NCBI RefSeq assembly: GCF_900104815.1
Contig: NZ_FNTD01000004.1
Span: forward strand, 5,286,501-5,350,500
Direction: 5' to 3'
Length of the DNA: 64,000 nt
Source: Streptomyces misionensis
GTDB lineage: Bacteria > Actinomycetota > Actinomycetes > Streptomycetales > Streptomycetaceae
The notes under the pieces: model-generated
Database searches by the model: none
What the model was told of the DNA's origin: nothing
What the model saw: only the letters and a program-made list of their open reading frames with translations
Made by a program: the position numbers and the translations under genes
Shown: positions 24,539 through 32,301 of the stretch, one piece after another
Numbering within the stretch: the stretch's first letter is position 1
How the letters are laid out: each line of letters opens with the position of its first letter

Positions 24539-26362
24539 TCACACGGCCGGGCCGTGCCGGTCCGGCGCCGGTTCGGCGCGCAGCGCGCGGGGCAGGCCGG
24601 GCAGCGCGCGCCAGTCGAGCGGTGCCGGGCGGCCGCCGTCGCCCCCGACGGTGGCGCACACGTCGGCCACCAGCCAGTGGGTGCCCGGCGCCAGCTCGCC
24701 GCGCAGGACGGGCAGCGCCGTACGGGGCCACAGCAGATGGCCGTTGGGGTCGGGCAGCATGACCTCGGCCGCGCGCACGTCCAGCACATCCCGTATCGAG
24801 CTGTCGAGTTCGCCGCACCCGGCCCACGCGCCGCAGCCCTCGCCGGCCGTGCCGGCGCCGTCCAGCGGGACCGCGAAGCCGCCCTCGACGGTGTGCAGCG
24901 GGCGGGGGGTGACCAGGCGGTGGACGCGGACGTGCCGGCCGGGCCCCGCGGGCAGCAGCCAGGTGTCGACGCCGACATCGGGCCAGGGCAGCCAGCGGGC
25001 GTGCACCCTCCGCGCGGTCACCGAGCGGGACGCGCAGGCCACCCGGGACCGCCAGTGCAGGCCGTCGTCGCTGAGCAGCAGCGTGCCGTCCGCGCCCGCC
25101 GCCTCGGCACCGAGCGGACCGGTGGCGACGGAGCACCCGAAGGCCGTCGAATACGCGAACTTGCCGTACTTCGCCGGGGCGTTGCGCACCCAGGTGTCGG
25201 CGGTGCAGGCGGCCAGCGCGGTGGTGTGCCCGCCGCCGTGCTGGACCAGCAGGCCCGCCTGCGGCTGCGGGTGCACGGCGTCCGGGGCGGGCAGGGGCTC
25301 CTCCGCGCGGGCCCAGAACGGGTGCCCGGCGGGCAGCGCCAGTGGCAGGAACGCCTTGAACGCCCAGTAGGGGGAGCCCGCCGCGTTGTACTGCTCGCTC
25401 ATGAACTGGTTCGGGTAGGCGTAGCCGACCGACAGCGTGCCGTCGGGCGCGCACACCGGCTGCCGGAACCACCAGCGCAGATTCCGCGCCCACAGCCCGC
25501 GCAGCACCCCCCAGGGCAGCGCCTCGACACCCGCGTACGCGAGCGCGCCCCAGAACGCCGCCTGCGCGAACCGGTACGTCAGGCTGCGGCCGAAGGGCAG
25601 CGCGGCACCGTCGGCCGCGAACCAGTGCCGGAACTCCCCGGCGAACAGCGCGGCCCGCTCCCGTACCCGCGCCACCACCTCCGCGTCGGCGTCCGGGGCC
25701 AGCGTCGTGTACAGCAGCGTGTACAGATGCAGCGCCCAAGGGCCGTAGTAGTCACGGGGCTTGTCGTCCGGCCCGTCCGAGTACCAGCCGCCACCGCGGT
25801 AGTAGTCCTCGACACGGGCCAACGCGCGCTCGGCGAGACCCGGTTCCGGCGGCTCGCCGACCGAGGTCAGGCCCAGCTGCGCCATCACCGGGAACAGGTG
25901 CCAGTTGTTGTCCGGGACGCGCTCGGCCCGCGCCGCCCGGCGCAGCCAGCCGGCCAGCCGGGTCCGCTCCGCCGGGGCCAGCGGCTCCCACAGCTCCCCG
26001 GGCGCCAGGGCGAGGGCGAACCCGAGGACCGACGCCTCGACCAGCCGCTGGTCCATGGCGCCGGGCTCGCCCCAGTACTGCGGGTGCCGTGGATCGGTGC
26101 CGGCGGCGACGGCCCGGCGGACGCGGTCCCAGCCGTCGTACCGCCCACCCCCGGCCGCGAGCGGAGCGAGCCCCCACAGCGGCCGTACGGTCGCCTCCAA
26201 GTGGGCCACCCGGGGCGGGTAGGCGGTGCCGGGCGCGTACAGCGCCGCGTCGTCGGCGAAGCCGCCGGCGAGCGGTGCGCACAGGTCGAGCAGCGCGCGC
26301 TGCCAGTCGGCGCGGCTGTGCGGCGGGTTGCCGGAGAACGGGCGCGGTAGGTGACGGGTCAT
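24539..26362 (-). CDS. DUF2264 family protein
   Basis: A 607-residue cytosolic protein. The N-terminal ~350 residues have the alpha/alpha-barrel-like pattern of DUF2264: PPHSRADWQRALLDLC, PPRVAHLEATVRPLWGLAP, VPDNNWHLFPVMAQLGL, YSDGPDDKPRDYYGPWALH and YANPNQFMSEQYNAAGSPYW-like segments; the remainder is a beta-rich domain. DUF2264 proteins are often found with polysaccharide-degradation genes, but none is visible here. Start ATG at 26360-26362. Probably monocistronic. Confidence 0.9.
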   Translation of the reverse strand: MTRHLPRPFSGNPPHSRADWQRALLDLCAPLAGGFADDAALYAPGTAYPPRVAHLEATVRPLWGLAPLAAGGGRYDGWDRVRRAVAAGTDPRHPQYWGEPGAMDQRLVEASVLGFALALAPGELWEPLAPAERTRLAGWLRRAARAERVPDNNWHLFPVMAQLGLTSVGEPPEPGLAERALARVEDYYRGGGWYSDGPDDKPRDYYGPWALHLYTLLYTTLAPDADAEVVARVRERAALFAGEFRHWFAADGAALPFGRSLTYRFAQAAFWGALAYAGVEALPWGVLRGLWARNLRWWFRQPVCAPDGTLSVGYAYPNQFMSEQYNAAGSPYWAFKAFLPLALPAGHPFWARAEEPLPAPDAVHPQPQAGLLVQHGGGHTTALAACTADTWVRNAPAKYGKFAYSTAFGCSVATGPLGAEAAGADGTLLLSDDGLHWRSRVACASRSVTARRVHARWLPWPDVGVDTWLLPAGPGRHVRVHRLVTPRPLHTVEGGFAVPLDGAGTAGEGCGAWAGCGELDSSIRDVLDVRAAEVMLPDPNGHLLWPRTALPVLRGELAPGTHWLVADVCATVGGDGGRPAPLDWRALPGLPRALRAEPAPDRHGPAV

Positions 26363-26737
26363 GGCTCCTCGCTCGGAGTGCGGGCCGGTGGGCGTGCGGG
26401 CTCGGACGGTGGTCCCACTGTGCCCGCCCCCGCCGGTCCGGCTCAGGCGGAGCACCCGAACTCCCCGCGCACCACGGGGGCGGGCGAACGGCAGCCCGGC
26501 GACCGGGCGTTCCGGTTCGCCCAGGACGGAGTCCGCCATCCGGCGCGGCTCACCGCGGGGGAGCCGACGATGTGCGGGGTGGGCACGGCGTTGTCCAGGG
26601 ACCCGATGCCCGGCGGCCGACGACCGAGCCCGGCCAAGGGCGCGGGGCGCCCGGAGACGTCGTACGACACGCCCGCGCCCCGATGCGACCCCCCACACCT
26701 CATACCGGTGCGGAGCGATATTGTCGTTACCGGGGCA
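26363..26737. other. Intergenic region upstream of the feo operon
   Basis: Open frames run through these 375 GC-rich bases on both strands, but none has a credible start, a ribosome site or recognisable residues. The DUF2264 promoter must lie at the left end and the feo promoter near the right end, next to the iron box. Confidence 0.5.
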
Positions 26738-26756
26738 AAAGGTTAGCCTTCCCTAA
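26738..26756. promoter_or_regulatory. Iron box (DtxR/DmdR-type operator) upstream of feoA
   Basis: The 19-bp site, read on the minus strand as TTAGGGAAGGCTAACCTTT, matches 15 of 19 positions of the actinobacterial iron box TTAGGTTAGGCTAACCTAA. It lies 33 bp before the feoA start, in an otherwise GC-rich region, placing the operon under iron repression by a DtxR-family regulator such as DmdR1. Confidence 0.75.
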
Positions 26757-26788
26757 GTTGTTTGGGCGATCCGGGTGCGAGGATGTCG

Positions 26789-27091
26789 ATGGTCTCAGTG
26801 CAGTTGGGTGCGCGCCGCAAGAGCGGTCCGTCCGTGCCGGTGGACTCCGGGGCGGACGCACGGCTTTCGGACCTGCGCCCCGGAACGAGCGGCGAAATCA
26901 CCGGCATCGACGAGTCCGTCGAGCCGAGCACCGCCCGGCGCCTGTTCGACCTGGGGTTCGCCCCGGGCACCGAGGTCACCGTGCTGCGCCGGGCCCCGCT
27001 CGGCGACCCCGTCGTCTTCCAGGTCGTGGAGTACGAGATCGCCCTGCGCAAGGAACAGGCCGCGGGCATCCGGGTACGGCGCACCGCATGA
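26789..27091 (+). CDS. feoA: FeoA, ferrous iron transport accessory protein
   Basis: A 100-residue SH3-like protein. The FeoA pattern is LSDLRPGTSGEITGID, RRLFDLGFAPGTEVTVLRRAPLGDP and VEYEIALRKEQAAGIRV. The start at 26789 follows GCGAGGA at good spacing; the ATG at 26783 abuts the ribosome site. FeoA is thought to support or regulate FeoB. The stop overlaps the feoB start (ATGA). An iron box lies just upstream. Confidence 0.93.
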   Translation: MVSVQLGARRKSGPSVPVDSGADARLSDLRPGTSGEITGIDESVEPSTARRLFDLGFAPGTEVTVLRRAPLGDPVVFQVVEYEIALRKEQAAGIRVRRTA

Positions 27092-29034
27092 GCGCGCACT
27101 GCGGCCCGACCGGCGCGACGACCGGCACGCTCGACGGCGGTACCCGGCTGGCCCTGGTCGGCAGCCCGAACTCGGGCAAGAGCACCCTGTTCAACGCCCT
27201 GACCGGCCTGCGCACCAAGACCGGCAACTACCCCGGCGTCACCGTCGCGCGCTACGAGGGAACCGCGCGCGTCGGCAAGCACGAGGTGGTCATCGAGGAC
27301 CTGCCCGGCACCTACAGCCTCGACCCGATCAGCCCGGACGAGCAGGTCGTCGCCGACGTCCTCGACCCGGACAACCCGGACCTCGGCACACCCGACGGCA
27401 TCCTCGTCACCCTGGACGCGACCACGCTGCGCCGCTCCCTCGGCCTGCTCGCCCAGGTCATGCGGACCGGCCTGCCGATCTGCGTGGTGCTCACCTTCCG
27501 CGACGAGCTGGCCCGCCGCGGCGGCACCCTCGACGTCGCCGCCCTCCGCCGCGCCCTCGGCGTGCCGGTCGTCGCGGTGACCGGCGGTTCGCGCAACGAC
27601 CTCGCCGAGCTCCAGGCCACCCTGCCCGACTCCGCCTCCTGGGAACGACCGGTCCTCCCGCCGCCCACCGACCCGGCGCAGCGCCGGGCCTGGGTGGAGT
27701 CCCTGCTGGCCACCGCCGGCTACCAGGTGCCGGAGGTCGACCAGCGCACCCGGCGCATCGACGCCGTACTGCTGCACCCGCTGTGGGGCACGCTGATCTT
27801 CTTCGCGACCATGTTCGCGTTCTTCCAGATCATCTTCACCGTGGCGACACCGCTCCAGGACGCGGTGCAGAGCGTCTTCGACCGGCTCGGCACCCTGGTC
27901 ACCGAGTACGTCTCCAACCCCCTGCTCGCCGGCTTCCTCGGCAACGCCCTGATCGGCGGCCTGGGCAGCGTCGTGGTCTTCCTCCCGCAGATCGCCCTGC
28001 TGTTCCTGATGATCTCGCTGCTCGAAGGCAGCGGCTACCTCTCCCGCGCGGCCTTCCTGATGGACCGCCTCATGGCCAGGGCCGGCCTGGAGGGCCGGGC
28101 GTTCGTCGCCCTGCTCTCCTCCCTCGCCTGCGCCATCCCGGGCATCATGGCCACCCGCTCCCTGCCGTCCGCCAAGGACCGGTTCGCGACCATGATGGGC
28201 GCGCCGCTGATGACCTGCTCGGCGCGGCTGACGGTCTACGTCCTGCTCACCGGACTGCTGGTGAGCCCCGGCACCAGGGTCGGCCCGTTCGGCGCCCAGG
28301 GCGTCGTCATGTTCGCCCTGTACCTGGTCGGCGCGCTCTCCGCCATGGCCACCGCCTGGGTCTTCAAACGGTTCAGCAGCCGGGGCGGCCCCGTACTGCC
28401 GTTCTACATGGAGATGCCGTCCTACCGCCTGCCGCGCCCGCGCTCGGTGGCCGACGCCATCTGGAGCGCGTGCAAGGGCTTCCTCGCCAAGGTCGGCCGC
28501 ATCATCCTCGTCGTCACCGTCGGCCTGTGGCTCCTCCTCAGCCTGCCCATGCACAGCGACGCGCAGCTGCGCTCCGCCGGCGTCGACCCGGCCGACCGCA
28601 CCGCGGTCTCGGCCTACGAGGTCGACCACAGCTACGCCGCGGACATCGGACACGCCATCGAACCCGTCTTCGAACCCCTCGGCTTCGACTGGCGCATCAA
28701 CGTCGGCGTGCTGGGCTCGCTGTCCGCCCGCGAGGTCTTCGTCGCCACCCTCGGCCAGGTCGCCGCGGCCCAGAACCCCGACCAGCCGACCGAGGCCCTG
28801 ACCCACATGACCTACACGGACGGCCCCCACCAGGGACAGAAGCTGTTCACCCCGGCCACGACGGCCGCGCTGCTGGTCTTCTTCCTCTACGCGCTCCAGT
28901 GCATGTCGACCATCGGCGTCATGCGCCGGGAGACCGGCTCCTGGAGGTGGCCGGCGGTCGCCTTCGGCTACATGTTCGTCCTGGCCTGGACGATGTCCTT
29001 CGTGACCCACACCGTCGTGGGCGCCCTGACATGA
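27088..29034 (+). CDS. feoB: FeoB, ferrous iron transporter
   Basis: A 648-residue inner-membrane Fe2+ transporter with an N-terminal G domain. G1 is VGSPNSGKST, G3 follows as DLPGTY, and NYPGVTV is the G2/switch segment; a helical linker follows, then about eight membrane helices with the nucleoside-recognition/gate signatures SSLACAIPGIMATR and LGSLSAREVFV. The expected G4 N/T-K-x-D is not obvious (VLTFRDEL), a point to check. Operon: ATGA overlaps on both sides with feoA and the NifU-like gene. Confidence 0.96.
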   Translation: MSAHCGPTGATTGTLDGGTRLALVGSPNSGKSTLFNALTGLRTKTGNYPGVTVARYEGTARVGKHEVVIEDLPGTYSLDPISPDEQVVADVLDPDNPDLGTPDGILVTLDATTLRRSLGLLAQVMRTGLPICVVLTFRDELARRGGTLDVAALRRALGVPVVAVTGGSRNDLAELQATLPDSASWERPVLPPPTDPAQRRAWVESLLATAGYQVPEVDQRTRRIDAVLLHPLWGTLIFFATMFAFFQIIFTVATPLQDAVQSVFDRLGTLVTEYVSNPLLAGFLGNALIGGLGSVVVFLPQIALLFLMISLLEGSGYLSRAAFLMDRLMARAGLEGRAFVALLSSLACAIPGIMATRSLPSAKDRFATMMGAPLMTCSARLTVYVLLTGLLVSPGTRVGPFGAQGVVMFALYLVGALSAMATAWVFKRFSSRGGPVLPFYMEMPSYRLPRPRSVADAIWSACKGFLAKVGRIILVVTVGLWLLLSLPMHSDAQLRSAGVDPADRTAVSAYEVDHSYAADIGHAIEPVFEPLGFDWRINVGVLGSLSAREVFVATLGQVAAAQNPDQPTEALTHMTYTDGPHQGQKLFTPATTAALLVFFLYALQCMSTIGVMRRETGSWRWPAVAFGYMFVLAWTMSFVTHTVVGALT

Positions 29035-29612
29035 CCGCCGTCCCCATGCACCCCGAGCCCACGACCGACCCCCAGACGGTCCGCTGGGTCATCCCCGCCG
29101 GCACCCTCCCCCTCGTCGGCCCGATCACCGACGCCCCGGCCGGCCTCGGCACCATGCTGCACTCCGGCACCGTCGCCGCCATCGAGGTGGAGCCCCAGGC
29201 CGTCCTGATCCGCCTCGCCCCCGACCACACCTGGACCACCATCGGCCCCCGCGTCCGCGACGCGCTCGGCACGGCACTGGGCCACCCCGACCAGTGGCGG
29301 CCGGCCACCACCCTCACTGAGGACGACCTCCTCCACGCCGCCCTCCAGGACGTCCTGAACGGCCCGGCCGGAGACTACATCCGCTCCCACGGCGGCGAGG
29401 CCACGATCGTCTCCGCCCAGGACCGCAGGGCCGAGGTACGCCTCTCCGGCACCTGCACCCATTGCCCGGCCGCGGACTTCACCCTGCACTCCCGCCTGGA
29501 ATCGGAACTGCGCAAGCGCTTCCCCGCCCTCCTCGAACTCCGCGCCACGGAACAGCCGGGCCGACGACGGCCTGGACCTACGTGGCTGTCGCTGCGACGG
29601 CGGGGGGCCTGA
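29031..29612 (+). CDS. NifU-like Fe-S scaffold protein in the feo operon
   Basis: A 193-residue protein. Residues 15-95 resemble the Nfu N-terminal domain (PLVGPITDAPAGLGTMLHSG, VEPQAVLIRLAPDHTW); the C-terminal ~70 residues are the NifU C-domain with the Fe-S Cys pair in SGTCTHCPAADFTLHSRLE (C-x2-C). It would assemble or carry Fe-S clusters, a logical use for imported Fe2+. Translational coupling to feoB (ATGA) puts it in the iron-regulated operon. Confidence 0.9.
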   Translation: MTAVPMHPEPTTDPQTVRWVIPAGTLPLVGPITDAPAGLGTMLHSGTVAAIEVEPQAVLIRLAPDHTWTTIGPRVRDALGTALGHPDQWRPATTLTEDDLLHAALQDVLNGPAGDYIRSHGGEATIVSAQDRRAEVRLSGTCTHCPAADFTLHSRLESELRKRFPALLELRATEQPGRRRPGPTWLSLRRRGA

Positions 29613-29697
29613 GCGGGGGGCATGCACCCTGGCCTCAGCTCTTAGCTGGTGGGCTCCTACCTCAGAGACCGTCCGAATCCTTCGAGCCGCTGCGGTT

Positions 29698-29721
29698 GCT
29701 TACCCCATGCCTTTTGGGTAC
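29698..29721 (+). promoter_or_regulatory. Sigma-B-type stress promoter
   Basis: GCTT at 29698-29701, a 14-bp spacer and GGGTAC at 29716-29721 match the Streptomyces sigma-B-family consensus GNNT-N14-16-GGGTAY. It lies 46 bp upstream of the start of the SPW membrane-protein gene, suggesting osmotic or general-stress control. Confidence 0.65.
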
Positions 29722-29767
29722 CCGCCGGGCGAACCGCATGAAAGCAGACATTCCGGAGGTGATTGGC

Positions 29768-30259
29768 ATGGCGACCGCTCCCCGGTCCGACATGGCAACC
29801 CATCCTGACATCATCGAGATGCGCGAACGCCACGAGATGGCCGAGCGCAGCGCGAGCACCCCGAAGGCGCAGGGCATGGAGACCATGGCCCTCCTCGCCG
29901 GGCTGTACCTCGCGGCCTCGCCGTGGATCACGGGCTTCAACGGCCTGTCCACCCTGGCGGTCAACAACCTGATCGTCGGCATCGCCTACGCGCTGCTCAT
30001 GAGCGGCGGCTTCGGACGGGCCTACGAGCGCGTGCACAGCATGGCGTGGGCCGCTTGCGCGCTGAGTGTGTGGACGATCATTGCGCCCTGGGTCGTGGCC
30101 GGCAACGTCGCCACGACGAAGACCATCATCAACAACGTCGTCATCGGCGCCATCGGCCTGCTGGTGGCCCTGATGGCCGCCTCCATCGGCCGCCCGACCG
30201 ACCGGCGTCGGGGAACCTCCGGCCGCATGTCTGCACCCTATGAGGGCGGCCGCAGCTGA
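29768..30259 (+). CDS. SPW-repeat membrane protein
   Basis: A 163-residue protein with four hydrophobic helices. Two SPW-type segments are visible: LAGLYLAASPWITGF and WTIIAPWVVAG, each followed by a conserved NNLIVG- or NNVVIG-like stretch (LAVNNLIVGIAYALL, TIINNVVIGAIGLLV). Start ATG 29768 follows a strong GGAGGTGA site. Function is unknown, but the sigma-B-like promoter upstream points to a stress role. Residues 1-40 are a charged cytosolic head. Confidence 0.9.
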   Translation: MATAPRSDMATHPDIIEMRERHEMAERSASTPKAQGMETMALLAGLYLAASPWITGFNGLSTLAVNNLIVGIAYALLMSGGFGRAYERVHSMAWAACALSVWTIIAPWVVAGNVATTKTIINNVVIGAIGLLVALMAASIGRPTDRRRGTSGRMSAPYEGGRS

Positions 30260-30274
30260 CCGGACGCGAAGAAA

Positions 30275-30342
30275 GGGACGCCCCGGTCCTGAGGAAGCCG
30301 GGCCGGGCCGCCGCCCCCGCCCCGGCCCGCCCAGGGCGTCCC
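30275..30342. terminator. Bidirectional terminator between the SPW and GNAT genes
   Basis: GGGACGCCC (30275-30283) pairs with GGGCGTCCC (30334-30342), enclosing GC-rich internal pairs. It lies between convergent stops. Confidence 0.6.
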
Positions 30343-30364
30343 AAGATCCCATGGAAGGACCTCG

Positions 30365-30835
30365 TTACTCATCGGGAAAGGTGAGCCGCAGAACGATCTC
30401 GCCGTCGTCGATCTCCCCTGTGGGCTCGAACCCGAACTTCTGGTAGAAGGGCCATGGCTCGCCGTCGCCGGGATCGTAACTGGTCAACAGCTCGGTGGCG
30501 CCGTCCGCGCGGACCAGGGCGACGATCTGGGTTAGCGTTTCCCGGCCGATCCCTCGCCTCTGGTGGTGCTTGTCGACGAGGAGCCGCCAGATGAAATGCC
30601 GCCCTTCGTACGGACCAGCCGACGGCTTCCACGACAACATCACGAAGCCGACCGGCTCGTCACCGAGATACACCGCGCGGTACCAGGGGTTGGCCTCCGG
30701 ACTCTGCGCCGCCTGCTTGAGCGACCTCGACACGGAAGCGACGAACTGCTTCTGCTCGCGTCGCACGCGGAGGGCACGAACGGCTTCCCGGTTGGCGTCG
30801 GTGATCTCCCGCAGGTGCACACCCGGAGGGCTCAT
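30365..30835 (-). CDS. GNAT-family N-acetyltransferase
   Basis: A 156-residue acetyl-CoA-dependent transferase. The acetyl-CoA site is the motif A region IWRLLVDKHHQRRGIGRETL (Q-R-R-G-I-G P-loop-like turn); motif B is around FYQKFGFEPTGE. YRAVYLGDEPVGFVML supplies the preceding strands. Start at 30833-30835 follows GGAAGGATG. The C-terminal DGEIVLRL ending and length are close to spermidine acetyltransferase-type members, but the substrate cannot be fixed. Last clearly chromosomal gene before the accessory island. Confidence 0.9.
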   Translation of the reverse strand: MSPPGVHLREITDANREAVRALRVRREQKQFVASVSRSLKQAAQSPEANPWYRAVYLGDEPVGFVMLSWKPSAGPYEGRHFIWRLLVDKHHQRRGIGRETLTQIVALVRADGATELLTSYDPGDGEPWPFYQKFGFEPTGEIDDGEIVLRLTFPDE

Positions 30836-31332
30836 GGCACATCCTTCCCCGCATGCGACGTCCACGGCGGCGGGGCGCCGTACAGAGCCGCCGACCGTTC
30901 GGCAGGTCGCTACGCAGCGTATTCGGTGCTGCGGACCGGCGCGGGACCGGCACGCCGATCCGCCGCCGCTCGGAGACGGCTGCTGTGACTACTTGACGGG
31001 AGTGCGGGTCGCGAGTGCCGGGTCCGAGCGCGCCAACGCGCCCTGGTTGCAGCCAGGCCAATCGGACATCCGCCAGATGATCGGTTTCGTGGAAGCGGGA
31101 GGCGACCTGCCTCCCGCTTTCTGTTTCCGGCCTGGGATGCGAAGTCACAAGCGTCTGGCTGTAGTTGTATGAAAATATGATCGACATGCGGAACGGTCAT
31201 ACATCTCAGCCCATCGCTGGGATCGGCGCGGAGACAGGCGGTCACGGTACTAGGCGCTTCCCGAGGCAGGAAGACAGCGGCACGGACGGTTCACCTGGCC
31301 CCCACCACCGTCCGTCGCGGACCGCCTGCTTC
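30836..31332. other. Intergenic left edge of the accessory region
   Basis: No credible gene is visible. The stretch holds the GNAT promoter side, a small dyad (CCTGG/CCAGG at 31042-31057), a strong terminator at 31093-31119, then visibly more AT-rich sequence from about 31150, where the accessory region probably starts. I looked for a tRNA fragment or a copy of the att core and found none. Confidence 0.45.
31093..31119 (+). terminator. Strong hairpin terminator with no gene upstream
   Basis: A perfect 11-bp stem (AAGCGGGAGGC at 31093-31103, GCCTCCCGCTT at 31109-31119) with a 5-nt loop is followed by TCTGTTT, an intrinsic-terminator layout on the plus strand. No plus-strand coding sequence precedes it, so it may end an untranslated RNA or be left from a lost gene. 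Confidence 0.6.
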
Positions 31333-32273
31333 GTGATAGTCCATGTCGGCCAATCGCCCGCAGCTCAGCGCAACCTGCAGTACGGGATCGAAACCCGCTC
31401 GTGGGGGTTCCCTCTGTGGAGGCCTGAGTACCGGCACGCGCGCCCACGCTTCGCCGTGCTGGCTACGGGGCGGGGCCACGCGTGCAGTTCGATATATGGA
31501 AAACCAAGAGGATCTCTCTGTTCCTGTTCGAAGTGCGTGAGCACTTCTACGCGGCAGGGGCTCCCCACTGGCCCGATGAAGAAGCCGAGAACGCCATCAA
31601 GTACCCCGTGCGCTTCGGCATTGAGCCGTTGGCTCTGCTCCGTGATGTCCGCCTTGATGAGGATGGTCCGCTTGGGATCGCTGCCAGTAACGCCATACGT
31701 GTTTCAGGGACTCAACGAGGCATGGGCAATCTCATCGACATGGATCCGCAGCCGTTGCTCGATGCGGCGGGGATCCCGGCCAGCTGGTCCGAACACCAGA
31801 CGGTGGCCCTGAACCGTACGCCGGGCTTCACCGCGGAGCAGGTAAAGCCGCCCAAGCCGCCGAACCGACCCCCCACAGGAGCGGGCTTCGTCTCCGATCC
31901 CAAGAAGCGCAAGGCCATCGAACTCCACGCGGAGGACATGGCGGTCGCCCACTATGAGCGGGAGGGCTGGACAGTTGAACGCCTTGGCAAGCCGTACGAC
32001 CTCCACTGCACTCGCGGCAGGGAAGAGCGCCGCGTTGAGGTGAAGGGGACAACCGGAGCGGCCACAAGCGTCGACCTGACGATCAACGAGGTCGAGCATG
32101 CTCGGGATCCGCAGAACACCGTGGACCTGTTTGTGGTCAGCGACATCAAGGTGGACGTGCGGACCGACAGCTACACGGCGAGTGGCGGCAGGGTGTTGCA
32201 CCTCCATGACTGGGCGCCGGCAGAGGAGGACCTGAGGCCGCGGGCCTTCGAGTATCGACTACCGCTCGCCTGA
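31333..32273 (+). pseudogene. EVE-like plus DUF3883 nuclease gene, frameshifted
   Basis: Two frames together encode one recognisable protein. Frame one (31333 to about 31470) reads VIVHVGQSPAAQRNLQYGIE, then RSWGFPLWRPEY and FAVLATG, the start of an EVE-like domain. The protein continues in another frame from about 31464: GPRVQFDIWKTKRISLF, APHWPDE and IKYPVRFGIEPL. A G-rich run (near 31465-31475) is the likely site of a one-base change. The second half (GTG 31482 to 32273) ends in a DUF3883 domain with AVAHYEREGWTVERLG and a nuclease-like VEVKGTTG. EVE domains bind modified bases, so a modification-dependent restriction role is plausible. The 31482 ORF alone could still be made. Confidence 0.6.
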
Positions 32274-32301
32274 CCGCCCAGATAGACCTCTCACCCTCCG
32301 T

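Noticed and set aside
30495..31172. A 225-residue plus-strand frame crossing the GNAT gene and the island edge
   Set aside because: It lies mostly antisense to the GNAT gene and contains no domain; the downstream terminator stem falls inside it.
30836..31332. A third att copy or tRNA remnant at the outer left edge
   Set aside because: I searched for the tRNA-end core (GGATTCGAACCTGCG) and the terminator copy and saw neither, so the outer boundary of the older element is not placed.
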